From Anopheles merus (Eukaryota; Arthropoda; Insecta; Diptera; Culicidae), in assembly GCF_017562075.2 (NCBI RefSeq), contig NC_054081.1, forward strand, positions 5,878,826 to 5,942,825: a DNA stretch of 64,000 nt, given 5' to 3'. A program made the position numbers and the translations under genes. Shown here piece after piece: positions 48,301-61,348 of the stretch (its first letter is position 1; every line of letters starts with the position of its first letter). A model generated the notes under the pieces. The model was not told where the DNA came from. It did not search any database and was given only the letters and a program-made list of their open reading frames with translations.

Positions 48301-49305
48301 AGCCATATTTCTAGCGCACGCTTCGGTGTGTACCTGTGCGATCGACTTCTTGCGAGCGAAATGCAAGTCCTTGTGCCAACTTCGGTGTAAGTTCGTTTCT
48401 CTTGGGAGGAATATGTTCCATTTCTGTGAACCTCGAGGGCGATGCAGCAGCAAAACACACACACACACACGCGGGTCACAAAAAGCACTGAAAAAGGGCG
48501 GACACCAAACTCTGTCGAAGCGGGGTTTGAATTCTGGGGCACTGTGGAGATGGCAGGCAGAATTGACATTCTCCAGCGCTGTTCTTAATTTGCGCACAAA
48601 CGGAAAAGGGAAAACAAACAAAAAAAAGCGAGCGGGAAGATAAAACAGAACACACTTTTACCGGCGCAAAACAAAACCCGCCCCGCGGTAGGGCAAGGTG
48701 TGTTTGCCAAGCGGGTCGGTGTGCCGTCGCGCGCAGTACGACGAGTGACAAGCGAAATTAAAATATTTTCCCGCGTCTATTGCCGGCCGGCTGGAGCGTG
48801 TAAAGCCTGGCCTGGAACCTAATGTAAGACAACGCGAGGTCACCGAGGAGATGATTAAGGATCGTGTTTGCTTTGTCCTCATGCTCATGCGACTTTCCGG
48901 CGGACAAGGTTAGTGAAGCGAGCGGGCTCGCTTACACTGGCAGCAAAGCGACACTTTCCGATACACACACCAGGACGGTAAATTATCGTTTACGTCTAAT
49001 GCCGCTTAAGCATCTCAAGCGCTTCAGGCAGCTCATTTCCAGCGGGGCGGCAAACACACGCACACAATAAGAAGCTTAAGGAGCGGTGGGCCAACCGGCA
49101 CATCTTCCAGGCACTTCAGGACAATTACGGTTCGCTTGACAGCACTTGTGTGCGTGTGTGTACGATTTTTATCTTTTAATTTTACACACAAACCATCGCA
49201 ACACCTTGTACTACGAAAGTCCTCGTAACTCTTTCGCTTCGTTCTCGGCAAGGCTCTTTCATCAATTAGAATATTGTTGTCAGTCGCCAGATACGCCTTA
49301 CCAGC
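45329..49305. other. Non-coding DNA rich in (CA)n
   Basis: CA/TG runs at about 46003-46025, 46395-46420, 46624-46642 and 48456-48470 open ORFs of up to 199 codons with CVCV or THTH runs, which are artefacts. Nothing else is seen. Confidence 0.55.
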
Positions 49306-49322
49306 TAGTGATGGGCAATTCC
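49306..49322. mobile_element. Solitary hAT-like end TAGTGATGGGCAATTCC
   Basis: Same terminal sequence family as at 45.3 and 52.6 kb. It opens an AT-rich kilobase (to about 50.4 kb), but no complementary GGAATTGCCCATCACTA was seen there, so the other end is missing or diverged. Confidence 0.4.
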
Positions 49323-51252
49323 TTCCAGTAGAGAGAAATAGAGATTCAACTTCGAACACCGAATTACAGTGCCAATCTACAAGAAGATGCTTAGATGCCT
49401 AAATATCAAGTTTTTTAGATCTAGATACACGTAGATCATTCACATTCAACAATTTTCACAGCGAAGCCAGACAACCAGATGTTTCCTCTTCTTTTATTCT
49501 ACTATTCAAAGAAGGCTAAAAAGTTTGTTTTGTATGCTTGAAGCGATCAGCAACTAATGTTCCTGTAAGATAAAAATACTTCAAACAAATAAATTCCCCT
49601 AAATATGTTTTATTTATGCTCGCACATTCCATTGCACTGAAGAATAATAATTAAAACAGTTAGTAAAAACAAGCGCGTCCACAGAACATCAAATGACAGC
49701 TCCACAGCATCATCGGTTGTGTTTCTGTGCAGCTCCATACTGTTGCCTGGAAACCGTCAATCAAAAGCCCGAGCTTAATTGTTCGAAGAACATTTGCCTC
49801 GGATACATTTCCAATAAAAAAGATAAATAGTTTAGTAGTCGTTTTTAGCAAGAAATTCTCATTGATGAGGGAGGTATTTGTGTGGAAGGATTAAACTTAA
49901 AGCTCAGAATAGCTACACCGCAACACTAATAACTCAGAAGCAATAAAACTAAAAGCTGATAGTTCGACTCTAATGTAATGCTCCAATGAGAGCTTCAGCA
50001 GTAATCAAGCTATTTCTGAAGAGGATACCTAAGGTTTATAAATGATTTTACAACTAGGTTACTGGTATATATACTGGACCTGGATTCGAGTGCATTATCA
50101 GGATTATTTGTTACTTACTAGTTCGTAGCAGATGATAACGTTCTCTTTGAGTAACACGCAAAAACAGACATTCAACAGAGTTAAGATATCTTTTTGGAGT
50201 AGTTGATAATTAATTTGCACAAAAAACCTAGGTCTTGAGGTGTTTATTTGTAGGATGAACTGCACAGGTTCATCCTGTTGTCAACATTATTATCTGTCGG
50301 TGATTTTGTTAATGTTTTTCAACTATTTATACCAAATTGAAGCAACATGAGGCACATCGCTACGTGTGTATCTAGTTTACCGGTCGGCACGATATATGGC
50401 CTACTAGTAAGCTGGAAGAAGCAACGCCTTGCACTTTGTACTTAATCACTTTTCCGCTACATTCTATTCACAAACCGAAACGCCACAACTCCATTACCAG
50501 GCGCCCCCCTCAAATAGCAAGGTGATGTAATTTACCATCAGCCAACGGTACGGTAAGAATGTGAGCTGAGCTGCTCTTTCAATTCAACAGCTTCACGTGT
50601 TTTTCGTTTTTTTGCTCCCTTTCTTCTTCTGTTTCCTCTCCACCGCAAATCACTTTCCGAAAACGTGCTCGCTCGGGTGCTTGCTGTCGCACCGTCGCAT
50701 CCAATCGACTTTTACCCCGTTTCACGGGATAGACGACTGACACTACCCGAGCAGCTAGTTACCGGCATCTGATCTGGAGCCCGCTGGAGCAGCTCTTGAG
50801 GCGGCCGGATTGAAGGCAAACAAATTAATTCCTGCCTGTGCACTCCGCCGTGGACCCTTAGCTCCTGGCTCGGCGACACACTTACGCAGAAGAAAACGAC
50901 TAAATCGCGATCTCCTCCCGAATGCTCCCTGTCTCCCATTATTCACTATTACAGGAAGGTGTCTTTAGTAGAGCAATTCCCTCCAAAGTGTGTTTGTGTG
51001 GGAGTACACAAAGAGTTTGCACAGCGCGCTGTGAGGTGAGCACCAATTAGTTCGCTTGCCTATCACGACGCAGCAATGCCGCAGCCTGTTGGCAGGCAAA
51101 ACGGTTTGAAAAACCAACTAGATAGTGTCACTTTAAGTAATTTTAATAAACCTTCACCTTCGAGCACTCGGCTGCGACTCGCTGCAGATAAAGGAAATAA
51201 TTTGAAAACCTACCGCAACACCCACAAACATACGTTGCGCAAAACCTAGAAC
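49323..51252. other. AT-rich DNA then unique non-coding DNA
   Basis: 49320-50400 is AT-rich and may belong to the element opened by the hAT-like end at 49306. 50400-51252 is ordinary sequence with no supported ORF. Confidence 0.5.
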
Positions 51253-51366
51253 CTAGTGCCGGAAGGCATACGTTGCTTTGTTGTACTTGCCGCCGGCCCG
51301 CAGCGAGCTCGCGTCCCGCAGCATCATGGGCATGATAGATGAATATCGCGCGACCGAATTTCTTCG
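51253..51366 (-). CDS. Possible last exon of an unrecognised gene
   Basis: Minus strand: an acceptor-like CTAAATGCAG ends at 51367, followed by 37 codons and TAG (51255-51253). The codons are GC-rich and coding-like (CTG CGG GAC GCG AGC TCG CTG CGG GCC GGC GGC AAG TAC AAC). The predicted tail is RNSVARYSSIMPMM, LRDASSLRAGG, KYNKATYAFRH. An in-frame TAA directly before an ATG at 51372-51370 means the frame either starts there (a 39-aa ORF) or enters by splicing. No upstream exon could be joined and no AATAAA lies close by. I do not recognise the peptide. Confidence 0.25.
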   Translation of the reverse strand, partial: RRNSVARYSSIMPMMLRDASSLRAGGKYNKATYAFRH

Positions 51367-51372
51367 CTGCAT

Positions 51373-52589
51373 TTAGACGACGCGCCACGGGGGCGGCACG
51401 CGCGCTGGTACCGTGCAGTGCAGTACCCCACCCGAGCGTGCCAAGCACACCAGCCGACGGATGTGCCAGCACGCCCGGCAAGCCATTGTCCCGTCCACCA
51501 TCTGGAGACGGCAAACTGCTCTCGCGCTTGATCGTGCGGGAGGAGCGGTGCGGTGTTTTAATGAAGATTTATTAGAACAGCCCGAACAGACAGCGCCGAA
51601 ATGCCGAAAACATGCCGAAACGCCGGTGGCTGTTGAATTATTGATTTCGTTAGCGGTGGCTGCGCTGTCGCTCGTTATTATTACAGCGCGATTGGTCGAT
51701 AAACGGTTCCGGCGGTGGCCGTTGCGGAAGATGTGAAGCGGTACCGTCGAAGGACCACGCGCAAGCTAATGGGCAAGCGTACTGCTCGAGGCAGAACACT
51801 GCGGCTGCTGCCGATTGGCGGGTAATGGGCCTTCGAAATGCAGATTTGGAGGCCAACAATGTTTGCCCGATGTTGGCCGCTGTTGGGGTGTAGCTTTGAT
51901 GGATGAAAAAAAAAACATCTGTCACACACACACACACAACAACCAAACAAAAAGAGAACAAAGAACTCCACGACACGTCTTTGGGTCGTACATTGAAGTA
52001 CAATTAGCTCATTTACAGCACGCCCCGGTTTCTGGCCACCTGTAGTCATTCTGTGTAACAGTTGTAACACTGGCGACACTACATTAACGCGCTGGGCTCC
52101 ATCGTCATTAAGTATTCTGTCTCCCCCGGGGAGTGGTGAATGCACCCAGGGAGCTGCCTAAGCTGCTGCATAATCCTTTCCAGCAAGTACCAGGCCTCCC
52201 GGAAGTTTGCCGGAACCGCCGTGGCCGTGGCAAACTTTCCGCCTTTGCTAATGCCGAGATCTTTTGTGCGGCGTGCAGCACACGGCACGCCATGCAGTGG
52301 TTGGCAGTGTGGAGGATTCGCTTCTACAATTCTACAAACTACAATTATTTATGCATGGAAAGATAAGCTTCTGAGTGTTGAACTTTGGGTAATTGTAAAT
52401 TACCCAATAAACAACTACAATAAATAGTAAAGTAATTTGTTATTCGTATCCTCATATCAAAAAGAGACAGAATATTATGTGATTATTTTGGGACATTCAG
52501 CCGATCAGTCATCCCTAAATTACGTAACGCTTTCAAGATGGACTTAGAGTAAATTCTTGCTTTCCCATTCATTACTTTAGGGATAGAGT
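51373..52589. other. Mostly non-coding; one weak minus-strand ORF
   Basis: The minus ORF 52079-52288 (69 codons, with NFREAWYLLERIMQQLRQLPG-like content) lies upstream of the possible exon at 51253 on the same strand, but I could not join the two with good splice sites. Otherwise nothing is seen. Confidence 0.4.
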
Positions 52590-52597
52590 AGAAGGAC

Positions 52598-53417
52598 TAG
52601 TGGTGGGAGCTCGGAAACGGACCTACACGATTCCGATTCCGTGTTCGGAATCAATTCCGGAGCCGATTCCGATGCTGGAATCGATTCCGATTCCAGAGTC
52701 GATTCTGGAACCGATTTCGGAGTTGGATTCGGAGCCGACTCCGGAGTTGAATCCGGAGCCGACACCGGAATCGATTCCGGAGTCGACTCAGGAATCGATT
52801 CCGGATGTGACTCCGTAATCGATTCCAGGATCGGAATCGGCTCCGGAGTCAGAACTTGACTCCAAAAATGGAATGGTTTGAATTGAAATAAGAAGTGTGG
52901 GAAGCGAAATAAGTCCGCGATTCTCCATGTGAATAGATCATTTACAAGAAAATTTTGATTCTTTGCCGCTATCAACACATAGCATCATTGAACCCAAACG
53001 CCTATTCCTATGAAGATGCCCAAACCGACTCCGTTTCGAAGCCAATTCTGATTTCGGAGTCAATTCCGATGTCGGAACCGATTTTGATTCGGGAGCCAAT
53101 TCCGGAACCGATTCCGATTCCGGAGCTGATTCTGATTCCGGAGCTAATTCCGATTCCGGATCCAATTCCGGATCCTATTCCAATTCCGGAGCCGATTCCG
53201 AAACTAATTCTGGAGCCGATTCCGGAACCAATTTCGGAGCCGAGGCCGCAACCAATTCCGGAGCCGATTCCGGAGTTGGTTCCGAAGCCGATTCCGAAAT
53301 TGGTTCCGGAATCGATTCTGGAAGCTGATTCCGGACCTACTATCCGGAATCGATTCCAGAAAATTTTGATGCTAGCCGGAATCGATTCCGACGAAATCTT
53401 CATTGTCCCCATCACTA
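52598..53417. mobile_element. hAT-like element, 820 bp, carrying two 12-bp GATTCCGGAGCC arrays
   Basis: The left end TAGTGGTGGGAGCTCGG and right end CCCCATCACTA form degenerate inverted repeats. AGAAGGAC (52590-52597) and GGAGGGAC (53418-53425) match at 6 of 8 bases, as expected of an old 8-bp duplication. Two tandem arrays of a 12-bp unit (GATTCCGGAGCC and variants; about 52630-52860 and 53030-53395) flank a unique core of about 170 bp. Period 12 keeps several frames open on both strands, giving spurious Pro/Glu/Ile/Ser and Gly/Ser/Ile repeat ORFs. It has no transposase. Confidence 0.65.
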
Positions 53418-53504
53418 GGAGGGACACGAAACCTTGTTCGAAACGTAACACGCAACAGCATGCTTGAAAATTTCTGTTTGAGGTTTATTTAAATTAAAAC
53501 TAAA

Positions 53505-53528
53505 GTGGTTTAATTTGAATTAAACCAC
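53505..53528. repeat. 24-bp inverted repeat, 11-bp arms
   Basis: GTGGTTTAATT and AATTAAACCAC separated by TG form a perfect hairpin, 80 bp beyond the hAT-like element in AT-rich DNA. It is too short and lacks a loop large enough for a miRNA precursor. Confidence 0.7.
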
Positions 53529-56500
53529 CAAGGTGCATTAAAGAGATCATTTGGTGGAATCTAGAACAGATTGATATAAAGTTGCCGGGAGTAAAACCTT
53601 TTTTTTCGTTATTTTATCTTGTTCATGTATTTCATCTACAACATTTTTGCACTATTAAACACAGGTATTGCAGTATAAAACAATACAAACGAGTGTTCAT
53701 TCACGTATGCATTGTATAATTCACTGTGTTCTCAACATGTTTAAAGATAACAACGTAGACATATTTCATTTTAATTCTTTGCGCTTTAATTCTGCATAAT
53801 CTACGAGACGGAAGGACAATTTAAGTGACATTTGGTACTCTTACTTGCTTGACTTGCTTCCGTAACTAAAAAAAATGCTCAACTCTTTTCGTTACTATGA
53901 CTAATTTTTCCGATAAAACCAATAAACATACAAAAATGCACTTATTAACCAAGAGATCTGTTCTACTTGGGTGCTGAAATTGAATGATTTTAAAATGTTA
54001 GAATAACCTAGCAACTCAACAAACTCCAGTTGTTTAAATGTTCAAATACCAATGAGAATCACCGTTTACGTAATTCAGAATAACATTCAGCCTTCAAAAT
54101 CTGACAAAAAAGCCGCATATTTATCATTTTTGCGTTGCTTTATTTATGGATGACCCCTTCCTTATCAAACGAAGCCTAAAACTTCATATTTTTGCATGTT
54201 ATCGTAACACCTAACACCGTAAAATAGCTTTCTATTAGAATGAATATTCTAATTAGAATGAATATGAATATTTCGTTCAACAGCATCTTGACAACCTCTG
54301 ACCACAAGGCACACTGCTGTCACTGCTGGGCACAAAAACAAACAGAAAAACGCAACTCCAACTGCACTCCAGAAGCACGGTTTGCAAAGTTTAAGGTGCC
54401 AGGCCAGCACAACCGCTCGCGCAAAGTTTCCTCCGTGTGCTTGCTGGCACACAGCGCTTCCGCCAGGCACCGGTGTTTTGGAACCAGCCGTCATCCGGCA
54501 CAATGCCACCTGCCAGACCTCGGCACACGAACCGCGGAAACAAAACCAACCAACACGGCACACAAAGTTTTGCACACTTCTTGCGAACGTAGTGTCACAA
54601 GCCCGGGGGGTGGGGGTGGGAAGAAAAAAGCAAACCAACGACGAGTTTGGGATATGACAATTATCAAGCCGGCCCATTCCGCACGTGTGAGGGCATCGGC
54701 GGTGGCGCTCGGCGCATAAAATATTACACAATTGCACGTTTATTGCACACTCCGGCCGTACCATGTGTGTGTGTCGTCGGTGCTACCTCCGCTTAAAGAT
54801 CCTGAAGTTAGTCGGAAGACGCGTTTTAGCCGACGGCTCGGGCAGGCTCGTGCGCTTAGAAACGGATATGCGAGGTGTGCGGACTCGAAGGTGGGGTGAA
54901 TTTATGTTTTACCGCATCCAAACACCAATGCAGGTGAAGTCTTCGGAAGGTTTTTTTTTTTCTTCTCTTTTTTGTACCTACACATTCCCGCCACAGAACC
55001 CGGCAAACGATGTCGGCACATGCAGCCGATAGCGGTCGATATGTGCCTGTGAAAAGCGGCTTTTAATTATCGTCGTTTTGCCGTTCGGGAAATGTCTGCT
55101 GCTGGTGTGCTTGTTCGTATAAAAACGGGTGTCATTTCAGGTTGATCGGATTTTGGAGCAAATGTTGCCTCGCAAAAACTTTTGCTCGCTCCGAAAGCAT
55201 TCGCAGCTCTTGCTGCGATTCCTGAGGACATTCGAGGGCGCTGGGGTCGGAAGAGAACTCGAAGGTATAGGGTTTGATTTAATTACTTTCGATTTGCGCC
55301 CCTCCCACGGGACGGCTACCACACTATTGCTGTACCGGTAGCCCTGATGCCTCGAAGGCTCTGCTGGTTCTGAAGAAGCAATATCCTTAAAGTCGATACC
55401 CATTACGGGGCATAACGGGCTGGGGATTACCCGGCAACCAATATCGAGTACAGGCGGCTCCTCGCACCGGGGGCGGTGGTCAGAATAATTCAATCAATAA
55501 CCAGCCCTGCACTGCCATTACCAAAACCCGACCATTAGCCAGCAAGATTCGACCGTGCGCCCAACTTTATCGGAGTGCGGAGCCTAACTTTATCGGCAAA
55601 GTTACGGCCACTACACCGGGGACGGGCTCAACAGGCCGGCCCTGCTTGAAGCGGACTCCAATGGTCGGCAAAGCACCGGGTAAGCGACGCGGAAGGAACG
55701 GAAAAAAGTGAATTAAGCCCTGCCGGGCTCGCGTTGGAAGGGCAGAGCTCCAAAGCAACTGCAGCAAACCCAACATCCCGCTCAACAATAGCCCCGGCAT
55801 GTGCCGCAAAGCATCCCTTCCCGGCATGTATTATTCATTCCGCTGCCAGTGCGCTGCCGGTTGCGAAAATAGTGCCTCCGCCCTTACGGCCACAGACAAC
55901 GACGACCAGCGAGTCTGCTGGAATTCCGTATTATTATTATTATTTTTTTTTTTTTTGTTGAAATCACATCCAATTGCCGAACCTTTACGCGCGTCGACGT
56001 TTTATGACGTACCGGACACCGTACAGCCTTCCACTCGTCAATCAATCCGATTTGAGAGGAGCTGAGCGAGTTTTGCTGTAGAATCGATAACGATACAGCT
56101 CTGCCGGGCGGGCGATAATGGCCATTTTCGCCGACGAGGGCGCGATTGAGCTGGATATACGTAGGTTCCTCTTTTATTCCCGCCATTTGCCGGGGCAGCC
56201 AGTATCGCTTTGTCTGAAGTGTGTGCGTGTGTGTGTGGGCGGCTTTTGAAGATTCGTGCGCCGAGGGACTCGGGGACATTGGGAGAAGCTTCGGACGCTT
56301 TCGGAGGGTTTAAAAGAGGAGGGGTTCAAAAACACAGTCCAAACTGACCGAAAAATGGCACACAAAAGGTACGGAGGGCAGGACGCATCGGGGATGGTGG
56401 GACCAGCCCGGGACGCAAACTTATATCACTGACCCGTATCGCTCCAATTATTGTCCTTGCGGGTTCAAACCGTCCATCAAACGACTCCGGCTCTGTGTGT

Positions 56501-57113
56501 GTGTCTGTGGGTATTCTGCCCGATGTATCTCTGATGTGGGAGATTTTGACTGAAGTCCAATTTTGAGTGAAGATGATCTGGTCAAACTCCTCCGTCTTCC
56601 CCGCATGCTCCGAAAACCAGCAAGAAAGATGTTGGTCTTTGTGACGTGGGTTTGCGCTGCCGTCCCGGAGCCCGCAGAATCTGTCGGGAGGATTCCACTT
56701 TCGCCTTCGCCTTCTTGGAAAACAAAAACAGCATAACCGCAACAGCTGGGAAAGTGCTTCAACCATTCGGGGCAGTTGCATAATCGACGCCCGTTTGAGC
56801 TGTCGAGGGGGGGGGGGGGGAATAAAAACAGGAAATTCTTCCCTAAAACTGCAGACACACGGTGCACTGGATGGGTGCAGCGTTGCATATCAGCATGTCC
56901 AACTCAAAGCGTAACAGTGTTTGAGGACCGGAACCAGCTCAAAAAAAAGGCACAGACACACACACACATACCATTCGGAACGGTTAAGTCACACCGGTTC
57001 ACGCTATCGGCACGCCAGATGGTGAATGTCAACTCCGTCCGGTTACGGACGACCGACTCTGAACCCAGGCTGAAGGCGGCTTTCACTCACCTCGCCTCAC
57101 TGGTCTCAGTGGT

Positions 57114-57115
<2 letters not shown>

Positions 57116-57153
<38 letters not shown>
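57116..57153. repeat. (GT)n microsatellite
   Basis: Nineteen uninterrupted GT copies. Confidence 0.95.
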
Positions 57154-57155
<2 letters not shown>

Positions 57156-58217
57156 AAGCGTGCGTGAGGGTATGATAAAGCTGAACTTCAAAACGTCACG
57201 ATGACGCAACGGGCGCATTCGTGGAAGTTTCTTGGAGTTAAGCTGAACGGAACAAGGAAGCATCGGAATAGTTCGTGCCGTGGGAATAGTTTCCAGGAGC
57301 GCTGTTCTAGTAATTACTTCTCTGTCTAGGTCCCTTTTTGTGAGGTTTTGTTTCCGAACCCGCAGCGCCCAAGTACCCAATTCGCCCAATGTTTGTTGCT
57401 GCACTAATGCGTGCTCCTCCAATAACGACCCCGCCGGTATATTCACTCCGGATGCTAATTCCATGGAAAACACACACACACACACACAAACAAAGGTCCC
57501 AAATGTTGAAAATGTGTTCCGCCTGCCCAGAATGACAGTGAAGCTAACGAGCGTCCGACACCGCTGCAATTAATCATTCGCAAATATGTTTAATGAAATG
57601 CTATCCGTTTTCCCGTGCACGCGCGCGCGGTGTAATCCAGTTGGCACGGCAGTGCACGCTCCGAACACCAAAAAGCGACGCTAGCTGACGGGCGTCCGTA
57701 ATGGCGGCCCGTGCGCGTTGCTTGCGAGGAGGCGGAGTTTTGTTTTTGCACACCGCTGTTGCAAAGTTTAATTGTTTATTCAGAACAAATTACGGCACGA
57801 TACGGAATCGGGTTTCCATCGGTCTTCTGGAGCTGGTTTGAGTGATGGTCAGCCCCATCATGGGCTTTGCGTCATACACGGATACAGATGGAGTTGTTTA
57901 CAGACACACACACACACTCACTCCCACGCAAAGCAACACACAGGTAAGGAATCACGGCAGTAACCCATCCGCAGTTTACGGATACGCGCGTTGATAAGGC
58001 GTTTCGGGGGGCGAGCAACTTTCTCCCGGGCGCTGGGGCTGGCCTCGCTGGTCAGCTGGTGGCGGTGGCAGACGCAACCGATTGCAGCGTGCGCCCTGTG
58101 CGTGCTGCACTGCGAGTGTTCATCCGCGTGATGGATGGTAATTTGGTTTGAATGCAGCAGAAGAAGAAGGCACGGGGCAAGCAAAACCGGCTCCACCATT
58201 GCCATCGGTTGATTGGT

Positions 58218-58244
58218 GATGATGATGATGATGATGATGATGAT
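58218..58244. repeat. (GAT)9 trinucleotide repeat
   Basis: Nine uninterrupted GAT copies followed by a short GT run. Non-coding context. Confidence 0.95.
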
Positions 58245-60366
58245 CGGTGTGTGTGTGAAGTGGAGGGAGGATGGTCCTAACCTTACGTCACACACGCACA
58301 CGCCCATTACGTATAACCCGCTCGTTAGCGCTCGGGGACGTGCGGCGGGCACGGTAACGGACCGCTGCCACTGTTTATATTATCGAGTTTCACTTCGGTA
58401 CCAGCGAGTGGTCAAAGACCTCGCGCCGAAGATGATGCTGGCGGTGATGAGTCCAAAAACGGACCAGGACCTGCCGAAGGCAAGGGTTGGAAGCGAGCGG
58501 GGGGAGCAGCTAATGTGCAACCGGAAGCGGATCAGGGGTCGGCCGCGCAGGCTTAAGCCTTCGCTTTCATCGCCTTTTAGGCGGGCTTTAATCTTTCTAT
58601 GCCCATTTAGATCTCTCGCTCTCTCTTCATCTCTCTGTCTCTTTCTCTCTCTTTCTCTCTCTGTGCAACTTGTTTTATTTATTATCGTTTTGCGAATTGA
58701 GGCATGCGCTTTTTCTCTGGTACTGGTTGTCTTCAAGATATGAAAGCATGCCAAAATACACACTCACAAATACACGTACACACTTCCGGGACAATGAGGC
58801 ATGAGCTCATCGGCCTCATCGTGACTGTTTTTTTTTTTTTGTGGTACTGGCGTTGAAGCATTCTTCAGCCGAAAGGAGAAGTTTATTTTGGTGCTGTCCG
58901 TGGCTGAGAGACTTCAACATTTGCCTACCGCAAACAGCAAACCCAGCCAGCGGCAGAGTGCGAACATGAAGCGCAAACAGCACCAACGAAACAACGTCCA
59001 GAAACCCTCCCCAGCTAATTACCTTCATTGTGCGATGTGTAGTCCGCAGTTGGTCGGCTTCGGAAAATCGGCTTGAATTGAGGCTGATCGCCAACCGCGC
59101 GGTTGCGTTGAGTTTGAGAACGGTTTGAAGATTGAAGTGTCCAGCGCGTCCGCTCGAAAAAGCGACGCCCACAAATCACACCAACACACGGAAAAAAAAC
59201 AAAAATCCGCAAACACTTTCACTGACACACACACACCGGGCGGGCAGGCACCGAAAAATGGTCGAAACGCGTTGCGTCGCACGCAAACAGCAACTGATGT
59301 CTCGTTATCACTTTCCTCGGCAAGGTATGTGTCGCACGGGTACACAGAAACACACAATACAGGCACCACACAAACACACGGAGCACACCTGCCCGATTAG
59401 CACTTCGGCTCAGCAATGACACTTGTGTTGATACCGCTGAGTAACGACGATGAGCTGCGATTGAGAACGAGAGGAAGAAAGTGAAAAAATGGAACTGAAT
59501 TAGAGCAGGGTTTGAAGCGAGCACAAGTGTAGCACGTAGTCGTCACTGGTGGATGTGATGTACTGTCGGCGCCCCCCAAAAAACAGAGAAAACAATACGT
59601 TTGTCACCCACTCGGAAATTCCCACAGAAACAGAGCTGCTGCACGGCCGGCCGAGCGTGGAATGACAGCGTTCGCTGCCGGGATGCGGGAAACCCCAGCG
59701 CAGAAGAGAAATCGTGGCTTAACCCCACCACCGCCCAGCGAAAATCAGCGGAGCCAGGTCTCGCATGGAGAGATTGGCAATGAGATGCATTTTTAATCGG
59801 GATCAAAAACAAAACAAAATGAAGAAAAAAAATAGGCACTTCATCTCCATCGCATCGCCTGCATATTGAAGGCATCGAAATCGGGGCCTTTTTTTCTAAG
59901 GTCCGGTACCGTACCGGAAACGCCTCCGATCGCGCACCTCGCGATAAAAAGGTTACGGGCGCGTACACGAACCAGAGGTTACGTCAGTGGACCGAGCAGC
60001 AGCGGCAGCACGTCATCGATTGAAAAGGAAAGTTTCGCGTCTTGCACTGCACACTGTACGGCCAGCAAACACAGACACACCGGGCGAAGCCCCGTGCCGA
60101 AGCACGAGTGTGTCGAATATTACTCAACGATAATGGGGAGGCCACGGCACACAAGACCTAGTTCCCCAGACCAAGTCCAAAAGCAAAACAAAACAACAAC
60201 AACAACAAAAACCGCAAGCTGGCCAACGCGGTGAAAGTAATTGGCGCGACGAGCGTAGACGACGAACCCCCCCGTATGGAGAAAGTACCAGCGCGAAAGA
60301 CGCGAACCGGCCGAAGCGCAGAGTGGCGTGCGTTTTGACGTGCACGCGGGAAGCCGGAAGATGTAA

Positions 60367-60369
<3 letters not shown>

Positions 60370-60397
<28 letters not shown>
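60370..60397. repeat. (AC)n microsatellite
   Basis: Fourteen uninterrupted AC copies. Confidence 0.95.
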
Positions 60398-60400
<3 letters not shown>

Positions 60401-61181
60401 GACACACATATACACACTCGCCTGTACGCCAGCACGTGCGAGTGGCGCACAGTCGCTTCACAGCACAGGCGGGGAGTTGCGCGAGAAAGCGCGTGTGTGT
60501 GACGCTTTGATTGCTGTTTAGCGGTCAGTTTCGGTTCACCAAGGCCGTACTCTCTCTCTCTCTCGCGCGCGCTGTCGCTCTGTGTGTGACGTGAACTGTT
60601 GAGATTCTCGAGGATGTAACACCAGGTTACCAGCACCGGAACAGTTCCACCACTTTAAGCTGCACGCACTAGATGCACTGCCACCATAAAAAAAAACACA
60701 CAAACACCTCAACTAACCTGAACTCCGTGCCTGTGTGTGCTGTAATACGCCTTTCGCTTGATTGCAGACGGGGCGTTGTAAGACGGTGTAAGGTGCACCA
60801 AACCGATCCTTCCTGAGACGACGGTTTCCAGCGCTCGAATGACTTGCCAGTGGCCGTGGGTACTTCGCTTTATAGACCCCCTCCCTCGCTGCCGGCAGCG
60901 GTGGCTTCGGGTGGCCTGTCGGGCGATCGGGCTGCCGGCGGGCTACACAAACGATCGTGCACCTGCGGGCTGGGGTGGGATGCACAAGGGGGAGGAGAAT
61001 TTTCGGTTTTGCGAACGTCATTTTGATGGTTTAAATGATGGTTTTTTTTTTTTTTTTTTGTTGTTACTTTGGGGTCGAGATTTTTGGGGGTCTTTGGGAA
61101 TGCTGGGCGGAATAGCTGCACGCGCAGGATTTGGCAACATCGCTAATGGAGATGGTGGCACGGGGCCCCAGCAGCATCCTT

Positions 61182-61182
<1 letters not shown>

Positions 61183-61218
<36 letters not shown>
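61183..61218. repeat. (GA)n microsatellite
   Basis: About seventeen GA copies just before the 16-bp satellite region. Confidence 0.95.
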
Positions 61219-61221
<3 letters not shown>

Positions 61222-61348
61222 TGGGACGGTTAAGTATATTGTATCGTTTATCTTTGGTTGGTCTTCTAATGAGCTGATGTTCTGCGAATGTATGGGCAAA
61301 TGGGGCAAGGTGGGACATGCGAAAGGTGTTGTCTAAAACTTGCCCAGA

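Larger units (their letters stand above)
53529..61348. other. Long non-coding stretch
   Basis: AT-rich to about 54.3 kb, then near-even composition with the microsatellites listed separately, a 16-base G run ending at 56820 and a CT-rich tract at 58616-58661. ORFs up to 176 codons are present but unsupported. TATAAAAA at 55118 and TCAGTT at 60525 are promoter-like words without any supported gene. Confidence 0.5.

Noticed and set aside
52577..53467. Pro/Glu/Ser/Ile repeat ORFs on both strands
   Set aside because: Product of the 12-bp satellite, whose period is a multiple of three.
54249..54764. Cys-rich minus-strand ORF of 171 codons resembling a small secreted protein
   Set aside because: Cys are irregular, the opposite strand is equally open, and there is no signal peptide at the start.
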